From NCBI RefSeq assembly GCF_900188145.1, contig NZ_FZOJ01000010.1, positions 94,204-158,203 on the forward strand: a stretch of 64,000 nucleotides of DNA. The letters run 5' to 3'. Below the pieces are notes generated by a model, which worked only from the letters and a program-made list of their open reading frames with translations, did no database searches and had not been told where the DNA came from. Source of the stretch: Anaerovirgula multivorans (GTDB lineage: Bacteria; Bacillota; Clostridia; Peptostreptococcales; Natronincolaceae). Position numbers and translations under genes: made by a program. Below, in pieces: positions 56,637-63,863 of the stretch. Every line of letters begins with the position of its first letter. The stretch's first letter is position 1.

Positions 56637-57020
56637 TTAAAGTATAGAGGCAACTGCCTCTTTCCCTCTCTCCTCAACAATATCTGCAATTCTTCTATCC
56701 GCTCCTATATGTTTACCCATGATGAATTCTATCTTTGGATGTTTCTCTTTTATTACCTGTAATTCCACTGGAATATCATGTTTTATATGATTTCCCTGAA
56801 AAAGAAACATTGGTACAATTACGATTTCCTCGGCACCTTCTTCTACCAAAGCATCGATCCCTTCCTCAAAGCTTGGTGTTGATATTTGCAATGAACCGTA
56901 ACCTAACAGGGGAAACTCCTGCACATCTCTTTTCTTTAACATTTCTACAATACTTATTAATATTTCATCTGCTTCCTTAGCTTTGCTCCCATGCGCCAAT
57001 ACAAATAATGCTTTTTTCAT
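56637..57020 (-). CDS. cbiX: sirohydrochlorin cobaltochelatase, short CbiX type
   Basis: CbiX inserts cobalt into sirohydrochlorin. At 127 residues it is the single-domain short type (CbiX-S) rather than the two-domain form. It has LFVLAHGSKAKEADEIL with one metal-site histidine and FLFQGNHIKHDIP with two more. GAGGAGGC precedes the ATG. It is the first gene after the riboswitch. Confidence 0.9.
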   Translation of the reverse strand: MKKALFVLAHGSKAKEADEILISIVEMLKKRDVQEFPLLGYGSLQISTPSFEEGIDALVEEGAEEIVIVPMFLFQGNHIKHDIPVELQVIKEKHPKIEFIMGKHIGADRRIADIVEERGKEAVASIL

Positions 57021-57053
57021 AGATTTGCCTCCTCATCAGTAGTGTTTTTTACG

Positions 57054-57077
57054 AAAAAATCCCACTCGGTAGAGTGG
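57054..57077 (-). terminator. terminator of the B12-riboswitch expression platform
   Basis: CCACTC and GAGTGG form a stem followed on the minus strand by GATTTTTTCG, between the riboswitch and cbiX. Cobalamin binding is expected to favour this hairpin. Confidence 0.7.
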
Positions 57078-57134
57078 AATTTGTATGCACTAAATAACCT
57101 TAGCTATCACAGCACTACAAACACCCCTTCCCTC

Positions 57135-57315
57135 CGAAGGTTGCTGCATTACTTTAGGTCGGTCTCCTGACTTGTGAATCTCTTTACTCTCGACGCCTTC
57201 CCAAAAGATCTTCAGTGGCTGTTGTCGATTTCATCATCACTTACAGTAGCGGGGGCTGCAGCGGATTTTCACCGCTTTCCCATTTAAGTTTCCCATGAAA
57301 CACCTAAAATATTAT
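57135..57315 (-). promoter_or_regulatory. cobalamin riboswitch upstream of the cobalamin operon
   Basis: On the minus strand the aptamer has the GGAAAGCGGTGAAAATCCGC core, GCAGCCCCCGCTACTGTAAG, the B12-box GCCACTG, and GGGAAGGCG. These are the conserved cobalamin-aptamer elements in the right order. A terminator follows. It should repress the 20-kb gene run when cobalamin is plentiful. Confidence 0.95.
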
Positions 57316-57398
57316 TTAATTTCCTATATTTCATTATTATTGATACTATTTTATCATAACCATCATATCAAAAAATACCTGTGCTTTCAATCAAAATA

Positions 57399-58043
57399 TC
57401 AAATTTCCTTTTTCTGTAATACTACGGGTAGAATTGCTAGTATAGACAGTAAAAGGTATACCACTAAGGTTCTTATAGAAAAAACATTATCTATAGTGTC
57501 TCCCAGAAATGTATAAAGAAAAATTTTAGGGGTTATCCCTAAAAGGCTTCCCAAAAAGAATTTTTCAAAGGGCATTCCCGCCAAACCTGAACCATAGCTA
57601 ATAGGATCTATGGGAAACGCAGGTGTAACCCGCATGATAAATAATGTTCTAATGATTTCTTTATCCTGTAGGTTTTGCAGCTTGATTAAATTCTTCTCCC
57701 CCACTGTTTTTCTAAACACCTGTTGAAACCTGCCTCCTAGCCAATAGCAGAGAGAAAAGGCCAACATAGCACCTATTAATGCAGCTAGGCTTCCTAAAAG
57801 GGTTCCATAGATTAAACCACCAACAATAAAAATGAGTATGTTAGGAAAAAGCAAAAAAGGTCGAATGGCTGCAATACCAATAAACACTAATAATCCCCAT
57901 ATTCCAAACCCTTCAACTGTTTGTTGAAGGGTTTCTATATCCCATTGTATAGATGAATTTTTTCTATAGTAGAAAAACCACAGAAGGATAAGGATGCCTG
58001 TAATTATTAAGGTTACGGTTGTAAAAATCTTTTTTCTCTTCAT
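57399..58043 (-). CDS. TVP38/TMEM64 family membrane protein
   Basis: The 214-residue protein has five or six helices and the VTT/SNARE-associated (DedA-like) signature: RPFLLFPNILIFIVGGLIYG, then a polar FSLCYWLGGRFQ, RVTPAFPIDPISYGSGLAGM and FFLGSLLGITPKIFLYTFLG. These proteins are linked to lipid handling or membrane homeostasis. It is a single gene whose start lies in a repeat-rich gap. Confidence 0.88.
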   Translation of the reverse strand: MKRKKIFTTVTLIITGILILLWFFYYRKNSSIQWDIETLQQTVEGFGIWGLLVFIGIAAIRPFLLFPNILIFIVGGLIYGTLLGSLAALIGAMLAFSLCYWLGGRFQQVFRKTVGEKNLIKLQNLQDKEIIRTLFIMRVTPAFPIDPISYGSGLAGMPFEKFFLGSLLGITPKIFLYTFLGDTIDNVFSIRTLVVYLLLSILAILPVVLQKKEI

Positions 58044-58139
58044 AGTCCTTTTCCTTTCAGAAACAGCTTGTCTATTCTCTTATATAGATAACTAAGGAGA
58101 CTGTTGAAAAAGTCAATTAATGCAGTAAGAAAGCAAGAT

Positions 58140-58214
58140 TGTCATTCTGAGCCTTGGCGAAGGATCTAAGTATTTAAAAGGCTTTAAAGATTCCTCGCTA
58201 TGCTCAAAATGACA
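58140..58214. repeat. inverted repeat R3, copy 2
   Basis: TGTCATTCTGAGC, then CGAAGGATCT, pairs with AGATTCCTCGCTATGCTCAA, then AATGACA. It shares the wording of the copy at 35799 and is better preserved. Confidence 0.8.
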
Positions 58215-58245
58215 CCAACTATAGCAACATGTATTTATATTAAGC

Positions 58246-58283
58246 TCTGGAGTTAGTTATCTATATAGGTAACCAACTCTAGA
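58246..58283. repeat. 38-bp imperfect palindrome with GATAAC ends
   Basis: AGTTAGTTATCTATATAGGT, then AACCAACTCTAGA, reads as a palindrome centred on CTATATAG. Each half contains the TATAGATAAC-like box found before other repeats, so two repeat ends may meet head to head. Confidence 0.55.
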
Positions 58284-58287
58284 ACTT

Positions 58288-58337
58288 AAGCAGATGACTG
58301 AAATCTATGATTTCATGTCAGTCGCTTATACAAGGTG
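58288..58337 (-). repeat. repeat R1, copy 5 (diverged)
   Basis: CAGATGACTGAAATC and GATTTCATGTCAGTC keep the hairpin, but the right-hand CACTCTGTG side is changed. It has no terminator behind it and runs into R2. The gap 58044-58441 is almost wholly repeats. Confidence 0.6.
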
Positions 58338-58437
58338 AAATTTTGATATACTAAGTACTACATTTGCAGTCCGTAGTTTTGGGCGAAACCGTAGACCGTG
58401 TATATTAAAATTTAAGTCTAAAGGCGTATATCTATAT
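58336..58437 (-). repeat. MITE-like repeat R2, copy 3
   Basis: TTTTGATATACTAAG, CATTTGCAGTCCGTAG, GGGCGAAACCGTAGACC and GTGTATATTAAAATTTAA, then GCGTATATCTATA. It ends just behind the stop codon of the ThiF-like gene. Confidence 0.75.
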
Positions 58438-58441
58438 ATGC

Positions 58442-59455
58442 TTAATAACCTATATATTTTGCATAAATACTTTTAGCTTCCTCAATAGTTTTAGCATTTT
58501 TAATAATTGCTCTACCATCATCAAAAATCTTCATATCATAGCCCTCTACCCTTAGATTTAGAAGGAAGGGAGTAAGCTTTACATCTAAATCAGCAGCCTT
58601 TAGACGATCATATAATTGTTGAAGTTTAATGGGAGTATTTTGAAAATCCACCTGCACACTATTATTCCCACATATATGTACTGCTTCTGGTGTTTTATTT
58701 TCCAAGTATTCAAAATCATTTTTTTTACAACAGGGACAATCTTCTCTTTCTACTAATTCAATTTTTTCGATAACATTTTCCCATAAATCAATAAAAACTA
58801 GATTTCTTTCTATTTCTTTTTTATTATTGGTTAAATATTTTATAGCTTCATTGGTTTGTAGCATAGCAACAATTCCAGTAATGGTATTGATAACCCCTGC
58901 AGTATCACAGGTAGGAGTACTTCCCACGGGTGGAGGACTTTCCATCATGCATCTCAAACAAAGCCCCTCTTCAGGAAGAAAGACCTTTACATTTCCTGCA
59001 CTGCCTATAGCTCCTCCATAAATCCAAGGAATTTTCTTAGAGAAGGCCACATCATTAATTAAGTATCTGGTCTTGAAGTTATCTGTACAATCTATAACAA
59101 GATCCATACCCTCTACTAACCTTTCAATAGTTACGCTATTTACATCTTTAATGATGGCCTCTATTTCAATGGATGAGTTAATCTTCCTTAGCTTTCTTGC
59201 GGCGGCTTCTACCTTGGGCATGCTGTTATAGACATCCTCTTCATCAAATAGAGTTTGTCTATGAAGATTGCTGAGTTCTACAAAATCTCTATCTACAATC
59301 CTCAAGTACCCTACTCCAGCTCTAGCAAGATTATTAGCAGACACAGTTCCTAATGCACCGCAGCCTACCAAGAGTACCTTAGCCTTCTTCAATTGTTCTT
59401 GTCCATTAATACCTATCCCATGAAAATTTACCTGCTTTATATATCTTTCTTCCAT
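58442..59455 (-). CDS. ThiF/MoeB-like E1 adenylyltransferase
   Basis: The 337-residue protein adenylates the C-terminus of a ubiquitin-like sulfur carrier (ThiS or MoaD type). It has VLLVGCGALGTVSANNLARA for nucleotide binding, DRDFVELSNLHRQTLF, an arginine/lysine pair and DCTDNFKTRYLIND, and a CPCCKK zinc pair after residue 240. A C-terminal small domain may bind the carrier. No carrier gene is nearby. The ATG at 59455 is chosen since AAAGG abuts the earlier ATG at 59464. Confidence 0.87.
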   Translation of the reverse strand: MEERYIKQVNFHGIGINGQEQLKKAKVLLVGCGALGTVSANNLARAGVGYLRIVDRDFVELSNLHRQTLFDEEDVYNSMPKVEAAARKLRKINSSIEIEAIIKDVNSVTIERLVEGMDLVIDCTDNFKTRYLINDVAFSKKIPWIYGGAIGSAGNVKVFLPEEGLCLRCMMESPPPVGSTPTCDTAGVINTITGIVAMLQTNEAIKYLTNNKKEIERNLVFIDLWENVIEKIELVEREDCPCCKKNDFEYLENKTPEAVHICGNNSVQVDFQNTPIKLQQLYDRLKAADLDVKLTPFLLNLRVEGYDMKIFDDGRAIIKNAKTIEEAKSIYAKYIGY

Positions 59456-59558
59456 AAGAATCATCCTTTACATCATTTTATTCTTATCTTTCTATAAATT
59501 TTCCAGAAAACCCTGTTTTTTAGGAAAATATTTTTGGTTTCTGAATATACTGATGCAA

Positions 59559-59586
59559 TTTACCTTATAAGATGATAAAATAGTAT
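59559..59586 (+). promoter_or_regulatory. possible sigma-A promoter of mltG
   Basis: TTTACC and TAGTAT are separated by 16 bases, 52 bases upstream of the mltG start. Confidence 0.35.
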
Positions 59587-59637
59587 ATAGATTGTGATGA
59601 AATTAAACGCTTTTTGTAATTTAATGGGGGATTTTGT

Positions 59638-60654
59638 ATGAAAAAACTAGTTTCTGTTTTACTGATATTCATAATAGTAGCAGGTAGCATCTATTTTTAT
59701 TTGCCATCCTATTTATCTGTATCTTCTAATGAAGAACCACTGGAAATTACTGTTCCTAAAGGAGCTTCTTTAAATTATGTGGCGGAACTTCTTTATGAAG
59801 AGGGTATCATCAAAAGTAAGCTTTGGTTCAAATATAGATCTAAAACAGAAGGTGTCGATAGAAATATCAAACCCGGCACCTATGTTTTTCATCCTAATAT
59901 TAGCTTCGAAGAAATGTTTACTTTATTACAAAGAGGTACAGAGGATGCTCCTGTTATCGTAACGATTCCTGAGGGCTTTACTCTTTATCAAATAGCTAAC
60001 CGAATTGAAACTGCTGGCCTTGGTACATCTGAAGAGTTTGTGGAAGCAACTGTAGCTTATTTCGAGAAGAAAGGATATACCTTTGATACCTCTGAACTGT
60101 TTTTTGAAATGGAGGGTTATCTATATCCCGATACCTATTATTTCAGTGAAAAACAAACTATACTGGAAATTGTCTCCATATTAGCTAAAACAATGGAGGA
60201 TGTCTTCACAGAGGAATATAAAAGAAAAGCCGAAGAAATGAATTTATCTCCTCATGAAGTATTAACCATTGCTTCTTTAATTGAAAGAGAGGCCTATAAC
60301 GATAAAGAAAAAGCTACCATTGCAGGGGTAATCTATAATAGGCTGCAGAAAAGTATGCTTCTTCAAATTGATGCTACAGTTATCTATGGTATAGGTAAAG
60401 GTCAAGAACATATCACACGAGTATTGTATACTCATCTAGAGGATCCATCTCCCTTTAATACCTATAAAGTCCAAGGGTTGCCTCCAGGCCCTATTGCAGC
60501 TCCCTCTAAAGCTTCTATTGTAGCTGCCTTATATCCTGAGGAACATAGTTATCTCTATTATGTATTAGGTGAAGATGGTCACGTCTTTAGCAAAACCTAT
60601 AACGAACATTTAAATAATGTTGATAAATATCGACAAATGGTTAATCAGAATTAA
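59638..60654 (+). CDS. mltG: endolytic murein transglycosylase MltG (YceG)
   Basis: MltG cuts nascent glycan strands at the outer membrane-face of the cytoplasmic membrane. The 338-residue protein has one N-terminal membrane helix (about 3-20), a LysM-like subdomain (ITVPKGASLNYVAELL) and the YceG domain, with LTIASLIEREAYNDKEKATI carrying the catalytic glutamate and VYGIGK/DATVIYG text. GGGGGA lies before the ATG. It is a single gene. Confidence 0.95.
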   Translation: MKKLVSVLLIFIIVAGSIYFYLPSYLSVSSNEEPLEITVPKGASLNYVAELLYEEGIIKSKLWFKYRSKTEGVDRNIKPGTYVFHPNISFEEMFTLLQRGTEDAPVIVTIPEGFTLYQIANRIETAGLGTSEEFVEATVAYFEKKGYTFDTSELFFEMEGYLYPDTYYFSEKQTILEIVSILAKTMEDVFTEEYKRKAEEMNLSPHEVLTIASLIEREAYNDKEKATIAGVIYNRLQKSMLLQIDATVIYGIGKGQEHITRVLYTHLEDPSPFNTYKVQGLPPGPIAAPSKASIVAALYPEEHSYLYYVLGEDGHVFSKTYNEHLNNVDKYRQMVNQN

Positions 60655-60670
60655 TGAGATTGTAAAATCT

Positions 60671-60776
60671 GCTTAGACTGTTGAAAAAACACAATTTTCT
60701 TCTTTGTTTTTCACACCCAGCACCCTCATGCATTTCTTTATATGCCACGGATGCTGGGTCTTCTTATACCTGGAAC
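60671..60776 (+). repeat. structured repeat R4, copy 2
   Basis: AGACTGTTGAAAAA, then a T/C-rich stretch, then outer arms ACCCAGC/GCTGGGT enclosing GCAT/ATGC. It follows the mltG stop in the same orientation, as copy 1 follows the LCP gene. A rho-type terminator role is likely. Confidence 0.65.
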
Positions 60777-60795
60777 CTATGGAGCTTTAATATTT

Positions 60796-61011
60796 TTAAA
60801 GATTGTCCACCGCGATTACATCATATCCAGCTTCTTCTATTGTCTCTTTAAGCTTTTCATCAGGAGCATCTTCTTTTAATTCTACAACAGCATTTTTCCC
60901 TGGAAGATCTACCTCTACATCAACTACCTCTTGTAGTTCCTTCAAAGCTCTTTCTACATGAGCTACGCAATGACCACAGCTCATTCCTTCAATCATAATT
61001 TTCTTTTTCAT
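60796..61011 (-). CDS. copZ: copper chaperone CopZ-like HMA protein
   Basis: A 71-residue heavy-metal-associated protein with the MxCxxC site (IEGMSCGHCVAHVERALKEL) that carries Cu(I) in the cytoplasm. The start is at 61011 after GGAGGAATTATGT; a longer frame start at 61026 lies inside the ribosome site. It follows the tandem CsoR gene by 31 bases, the usual copper-response pair. A CopA ATPase gene is not visible here. Confidence 0.93.
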   Translation of the reverse strand: MKKKIMIEGMSCGHCVAHVERALKELQEVVDVEVDLPGKNAVVELKEDAPDEKLKETIEEAGYDVIAVDNL

Positions 61012-61042
61012 ACATAATTCCTCCAATTTCTTATAATGTTTT

Positions 61043-61612
61043 TTAATGAATAAGCTTTTTAATAGTTTTTAGCACTTCCTCTACCACTTCTTCTTTTCCA
61101 TTTTTAAGCTGGTCTGCAACACAATGCTTAAGATGACTTTCCAATAAAACTAATTCGGTATTTCTTAAAAGGGAACGGATAGCCTCTATTTGATTTATGA
61201 TATCATCACAGTAGGTTTCCTTTTCTATCATTACTTTAATGTCCTTTATTGCCTCTTCAGCTTTATTAAGCCTATCAAGAATTGGTTCCTCAGTTTTTGA
61301 TGAGGGCTCTAGATCAGTAAGCTTATTGATGGTCTCTAATACTTCCTCCATAGCTTCCCTTTTACCATTTCTAAGTTCCTCCCCAACACAATACCTAAAG
61401 TGACTTTCCAGTAGAATAAGCTCAATAGCGCTCAAAGCGGATCGTGAGGCCTCTATTTGATTGATTACATCGTCACAATAGGTACCTTTTTCTATCATTT
61501 TTTTTATACCTCTAACTTGCCCTTCTATTCTGCTAAGTCTATCAAGAATAGATTTCTGGATTTTAGAGGACTGTAAACTGGGTTTTTTATGATTTTTATT
61601 TATTTCTTTCAC
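61043..61612 (-). CDS. tandem-domain CsoR-type copper repressor
   Basis: The 189-residue protein holds two CsoR/DUF156 domains, where the family is usually 85-100 residues. Domain 1 (about 18-100) has DRLSRIEGQVRGIKKMIEKG, with the DNA-contact arginines and glycines, and Cu(I) ligands Cys46, His71 and Cys75. Domain 2 (about 110-189) has DRLNKAEEAIKDIKVMIEKE, which lacks the RxxGQxxG wording, but keeps Cys135, His160 and Cys164. It likely represses itself and copZ until copper binds. The fusion is unusual; whether domain 2 binds DNA is doubtful. Confidence 0.88.
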   Translation of the reverse strand: MKEINKNHKKPSLQSSKIQKSILDRLSRIEGQVRGIKKMIEKGTYCDDVINQIEASRSALSAIELILLESHFRYCVGEELRNGKREAMEEVLETINKLTDLEPSSKTEEPILDRLNKAEEAIKDIKVMIEKETYCDDIINQIEAIRSLLRNTELVLLESHLKHCVADQLKNGKEEVVEEVLKTIKKLIH

Positions 61613-61642
61613 CTATTCCCCTCCCTTCTAAAATAAATATAC

Positions 61643-61668
61643 CATACCCCTCTAGTGTATGTAAAGGG
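61643..61668 (-). promoter_or_regulatory. candidate CsoR operator upstream of csoR-copZ
   Basis: CATAC and GTATG arms lie around CCCCTCTAGT, and a wider CCCC...GGGG pairing is also present, about 30-55 bases upstream of the csoR start. The GC-rich inverted repeat is of the CsoR kind. This is an inference from pattern alone. Confidence 0.4.
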
Positions 61669-61836
61669 GTTTTAAATAATTTTTCATTATTATAGATATA
61701 CATCGATTGACTTATTAATACCCAAAGGTCTAGGGTTTCATCCCTAGATGCTGTCAAAAATACCGAAGCTTCTTTGCTAAGATGTCTTGATGAATTTAAG
61801 ACCTTAAGATTTATCAAGATTGAAATATTGTAGCAT

Positions 61837-61891
61837 AAAAAGTAGATGACCCAAATCTTTGATTTGGTGTCAGTCACTTTCACAGAGTGCA
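61837..61891 (-). repeat. terminator-linked repeat R1, copy 6
   Basis: An exact match to the copy at 16069 over most of its length. It follows the MCP terminator. The neighbouring 61669-61836 segment is AT-rich and contains no gene. Confidence 0.9.
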
Positions 61892-61892
61892 A

Positions 61893-61920
61893 AAACAAAA
61901 GGGACAGCAATTGCTGTTCC
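61893..61920 (-). terminator. terminator of the MCP gene
   Basis: GGAACAGCAA and TTGCTGTCCC pair around the centre; the minus strand then reads TTTTGTTTTTGC and enters R1. Confidence 0.8.
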
Positions 61921-61921
61921 T

Positions 61922-63403
61922 CTATTCTTCTAAGGATATATTTCCAAATGTTAAACCTATAATACTCTCTTGAGAATTTTTAATGGGTGCTGCGATTGTA
62001 ACACAGTAGGTATTAGTATAAACAGATATATAGGGTTCAGATATAAAAGTTTTTCCCTTGATAGCTTGCTTGAAAAAAGGTCTATAAGAAAAATTTTGTT
62101 GCTTTGTTACTTTTTGTCCCTTTGATAAAATTGTTTTTGTATCACCTGCTTTATCAATGATACCTAACACATCAAAGTATTGATAGTTTTTATAATAGCC
62201 TTCCATCAGGGCTCCAAATTCATGTTCCTTCATCTCACTTACCTTCTGATTGATAGCTATCTCTTCAATAACTTTTTTTCCTTTATCCAATCTATTTTTC
62301 ATATCGTTGTTGATTGCTATCTTCTTTACAAAACCTTCTATTATTTGTTGTACTTCCTCCGCCATTTGGCTTAACTGTTTAATTGAATCAAACATGATGC
62401 TGAGGGAAGCTGATTGTTCCTCTGTAGCAGCGACTGTTTCTTGAGTAAAAGATACAGCCTTTTTTGTAGTGGCTGCAATATCTTCTATTGTTTTATTAGC
62501 TTCCTTTACTAGATTGGCTTCATTTTCAGCCAGTAAATATATTCTATCAATAGCTTTAGAAGTATTTTCAGTAGATTCAATGATATATCTAAACTGAGCC
62601 TTGCTTCGATCCACTATTTCAATGTTCTTTTTCATATGATGAGTTTCTCTATCAATTTCTGTAGTAATACTTCTTATATTTCCTGTAATACTATTAACGG
62701 TTTCTTCTATTTCTTTAGCTGATTGAGAGGATTGTTCTGCTAGTTTTCTTACTTCTCCTGCTACAACAGCAAATCCTTTTCCAGCTTCCCCTGCTCTTGC
62801 AGCTTCAATAGAAGCATTAAGAGCCAATAAATTTGTATGTTCACTAATGTTGGAAACAGCTATAGTAATTTTTTGTATCTTTTCTGCATTTTCTTCTAAT
62901 GTTTTCATATCTGTAGCTAAATTAATAATCCAGCTGGTGTTTTGGTTCAGTGTTTCTAAAGTGCTTTCAAAAGTTTCTATACTTTCTTTAACAGTATGTA
63001 TCATATCGTTAGACATTTTCTGGGTTTTTTCTGATTCATTTAAAATATTTAAAGTATCTTCTTCAATTTTTTGTGTATATTCTTGGGCATTCATGAGAGA
63101 TTGATTTTGATGGGTAGCTTCATTAGCTATATGCATAATGACATTTGCTATCTCTTCAGCAGAATCATAGATATGTTTTGCACTTTCCTCTAACTCCTGT
63201 GCAAAGGAAACTGTTTTTTCATTGGATACTGAAACTTTTCCTATAAGATTTTTCACATTAACTAACAGAGAGTTAATGGTACTTCCTAATTCCTGTAAGT
63301 TGCCATTTTTCTGAAGTCCTACCTTAGAAGTCAAATCTCCCTCTGCAATATTGGAAACAACTTCTTTTAGTTTTTTGATTTCTTTTCTATTTGTAGAAAT
63401 CAT
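61922..63403 (-). CDS. soluble methyl-accepting chemotaxis protein with C-terminal PDC/Cache-like sensor
   Basis: The 493-residue protein has no membrane segment. Residues 5-60 resemble a HAMP ([20 protein letters not shown]). Residues about 70-360 are the MCP signalling domain with the tip [20 protein letters not shown]. Residues about 385-493 resemble a PDC/Cache sensor ([40 protein letters not shown]). Cache domains are usually extracellular and N-terminal. AGGGGG and AAAAGGG precede the ATG, so the short N-terminus is genuine or well rebuilt. Ligand unknown. Confidence 0.87.
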   Translation of the reverse strand: MISTNRKEIKKLKEVVSNIAEGDLTSKVGLQKNGNLQELGSTINSLLVNVKNLIGKVSVSNEKTVSFAQELEESAKHIYDSAEEIANVIMHIANEATHQNQSLMNAQEYTQKIEEDTLNILNESEKTQKMSNDMIHTVKESIETFESTLETLNQNTSWIINLATDMKTLEENAEKIQKITIAVSNISEHTNLLALNASIEAARAGEAGKGFAVVAGEVRKLAEQSSQSAKEIEETVNSITGNIRSITTEIDRETHHMKKNIEIVDRSKAQFRYIIESTENTSKAIDRIYLLAENEANLVKEANKTIEDIAATTKKAVSFTQETVAATEEQSASLSIMFDSIKQLSQMAEEVQQIIEGFVKKIAINNDMKNRLDKGKKVIEEIAINQKVSEMKEHEFGALMEGYYKNYQYFDVLGIIDKAGDTKTILSKGQKVTKQQNFSYRPFFKQAIKGKTFISEPYISVYTNTYCVTIAAPIKNSQESIIGLTFGNISLEE

Positions 63404-63457
63404 CCCTTTTCCCCCTAGCCATAATTTTATGTTAATAAAGTACTTAAAAACTAAAGA

Positions 63458-63496
63458 TTTTAACTATTGATATGTCTATTGTATCAATAGTTAAAA
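63458..63496. repeat. perfect 15-bp inverted repeat upstream of the MCP gene
   Basis: TTTTAACTATTGATA and TATCAATAGTTAAAA enclose a nine-base spacer, about 55 bases before the MCP start. It could be a regulator operator or an attenuator stem. It has no long T-run on the minus strand beyond the arm. Confidence 0.6.
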
Positions 63497-63557
63497 ATAT
63501 CTTCAACAATAAATAACAAATTATCCATAAATTAGACGATGTTTTTCATACGTTTAC

Positions 63558-63678
63558 TTAAGCCCTTTCAGCGCAAAACGAAAACTAAAAAAAGCTCTAC
63601 ATGTTTTTGTAGAACTTTTTTTATTCACGTCGCAACGACCTACTCTCCCAGGCAGCTTCCCGCCAAGTACCATCAGCG
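63558..63678 (-). repeat. duplicate of the 5S rRNA 3' end with its terminator
   Basis: About 120 bases repeat the block at 63835-63955, differing by a few bases. They include the 3' half of 5S rRNA (about 63630-63678) and the terminator hairpin with AGCTCTACA and TGTAGAAC arms. The 5S part stops abruptly at CAGCG, after which unrelated sequence begins. It is a 5S pseudogene fragment. The spacer 63679-63834 shows no gene or tRNA. Confidence 0.8.
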
Positions 63679-63863
63679 GTTAGGTAGACAGCCAAAAGTT
63701 TGCTTTGTAACTTTTGTGCTGGTCACCTAGTTAAAAACCTAGATCTTTCTATTGTAATAGTATCTATCTTATCTCTCATGCAGTTCACCAGTCAAAACAT
63801 CTATCTATAGTGGTTTTTAACTTCCTTAATTTATTTAAGCCCTTTCAGCGCAAAACGAAAACT

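Noticed and set aside
7571..61891. Repeats as a CRISPR array
   Set aside because: Copies are thousands of bases apart, with no regular spacers and no cas genes.
61596..61910. Minus-strand 104-codon frame upstream of csoR
   Set aside because: It reads through repeat R1, an AT-rich spacer and the candidate operator. Composition is not protein-like and the csoR ribosome site lies inside it.
63679..63834. Possible tRNA between the 5S fragments
   Set aside because: No cloverleaf with a TTCGA-type T-loop and acceptor pairing could be drawn from the sequence.
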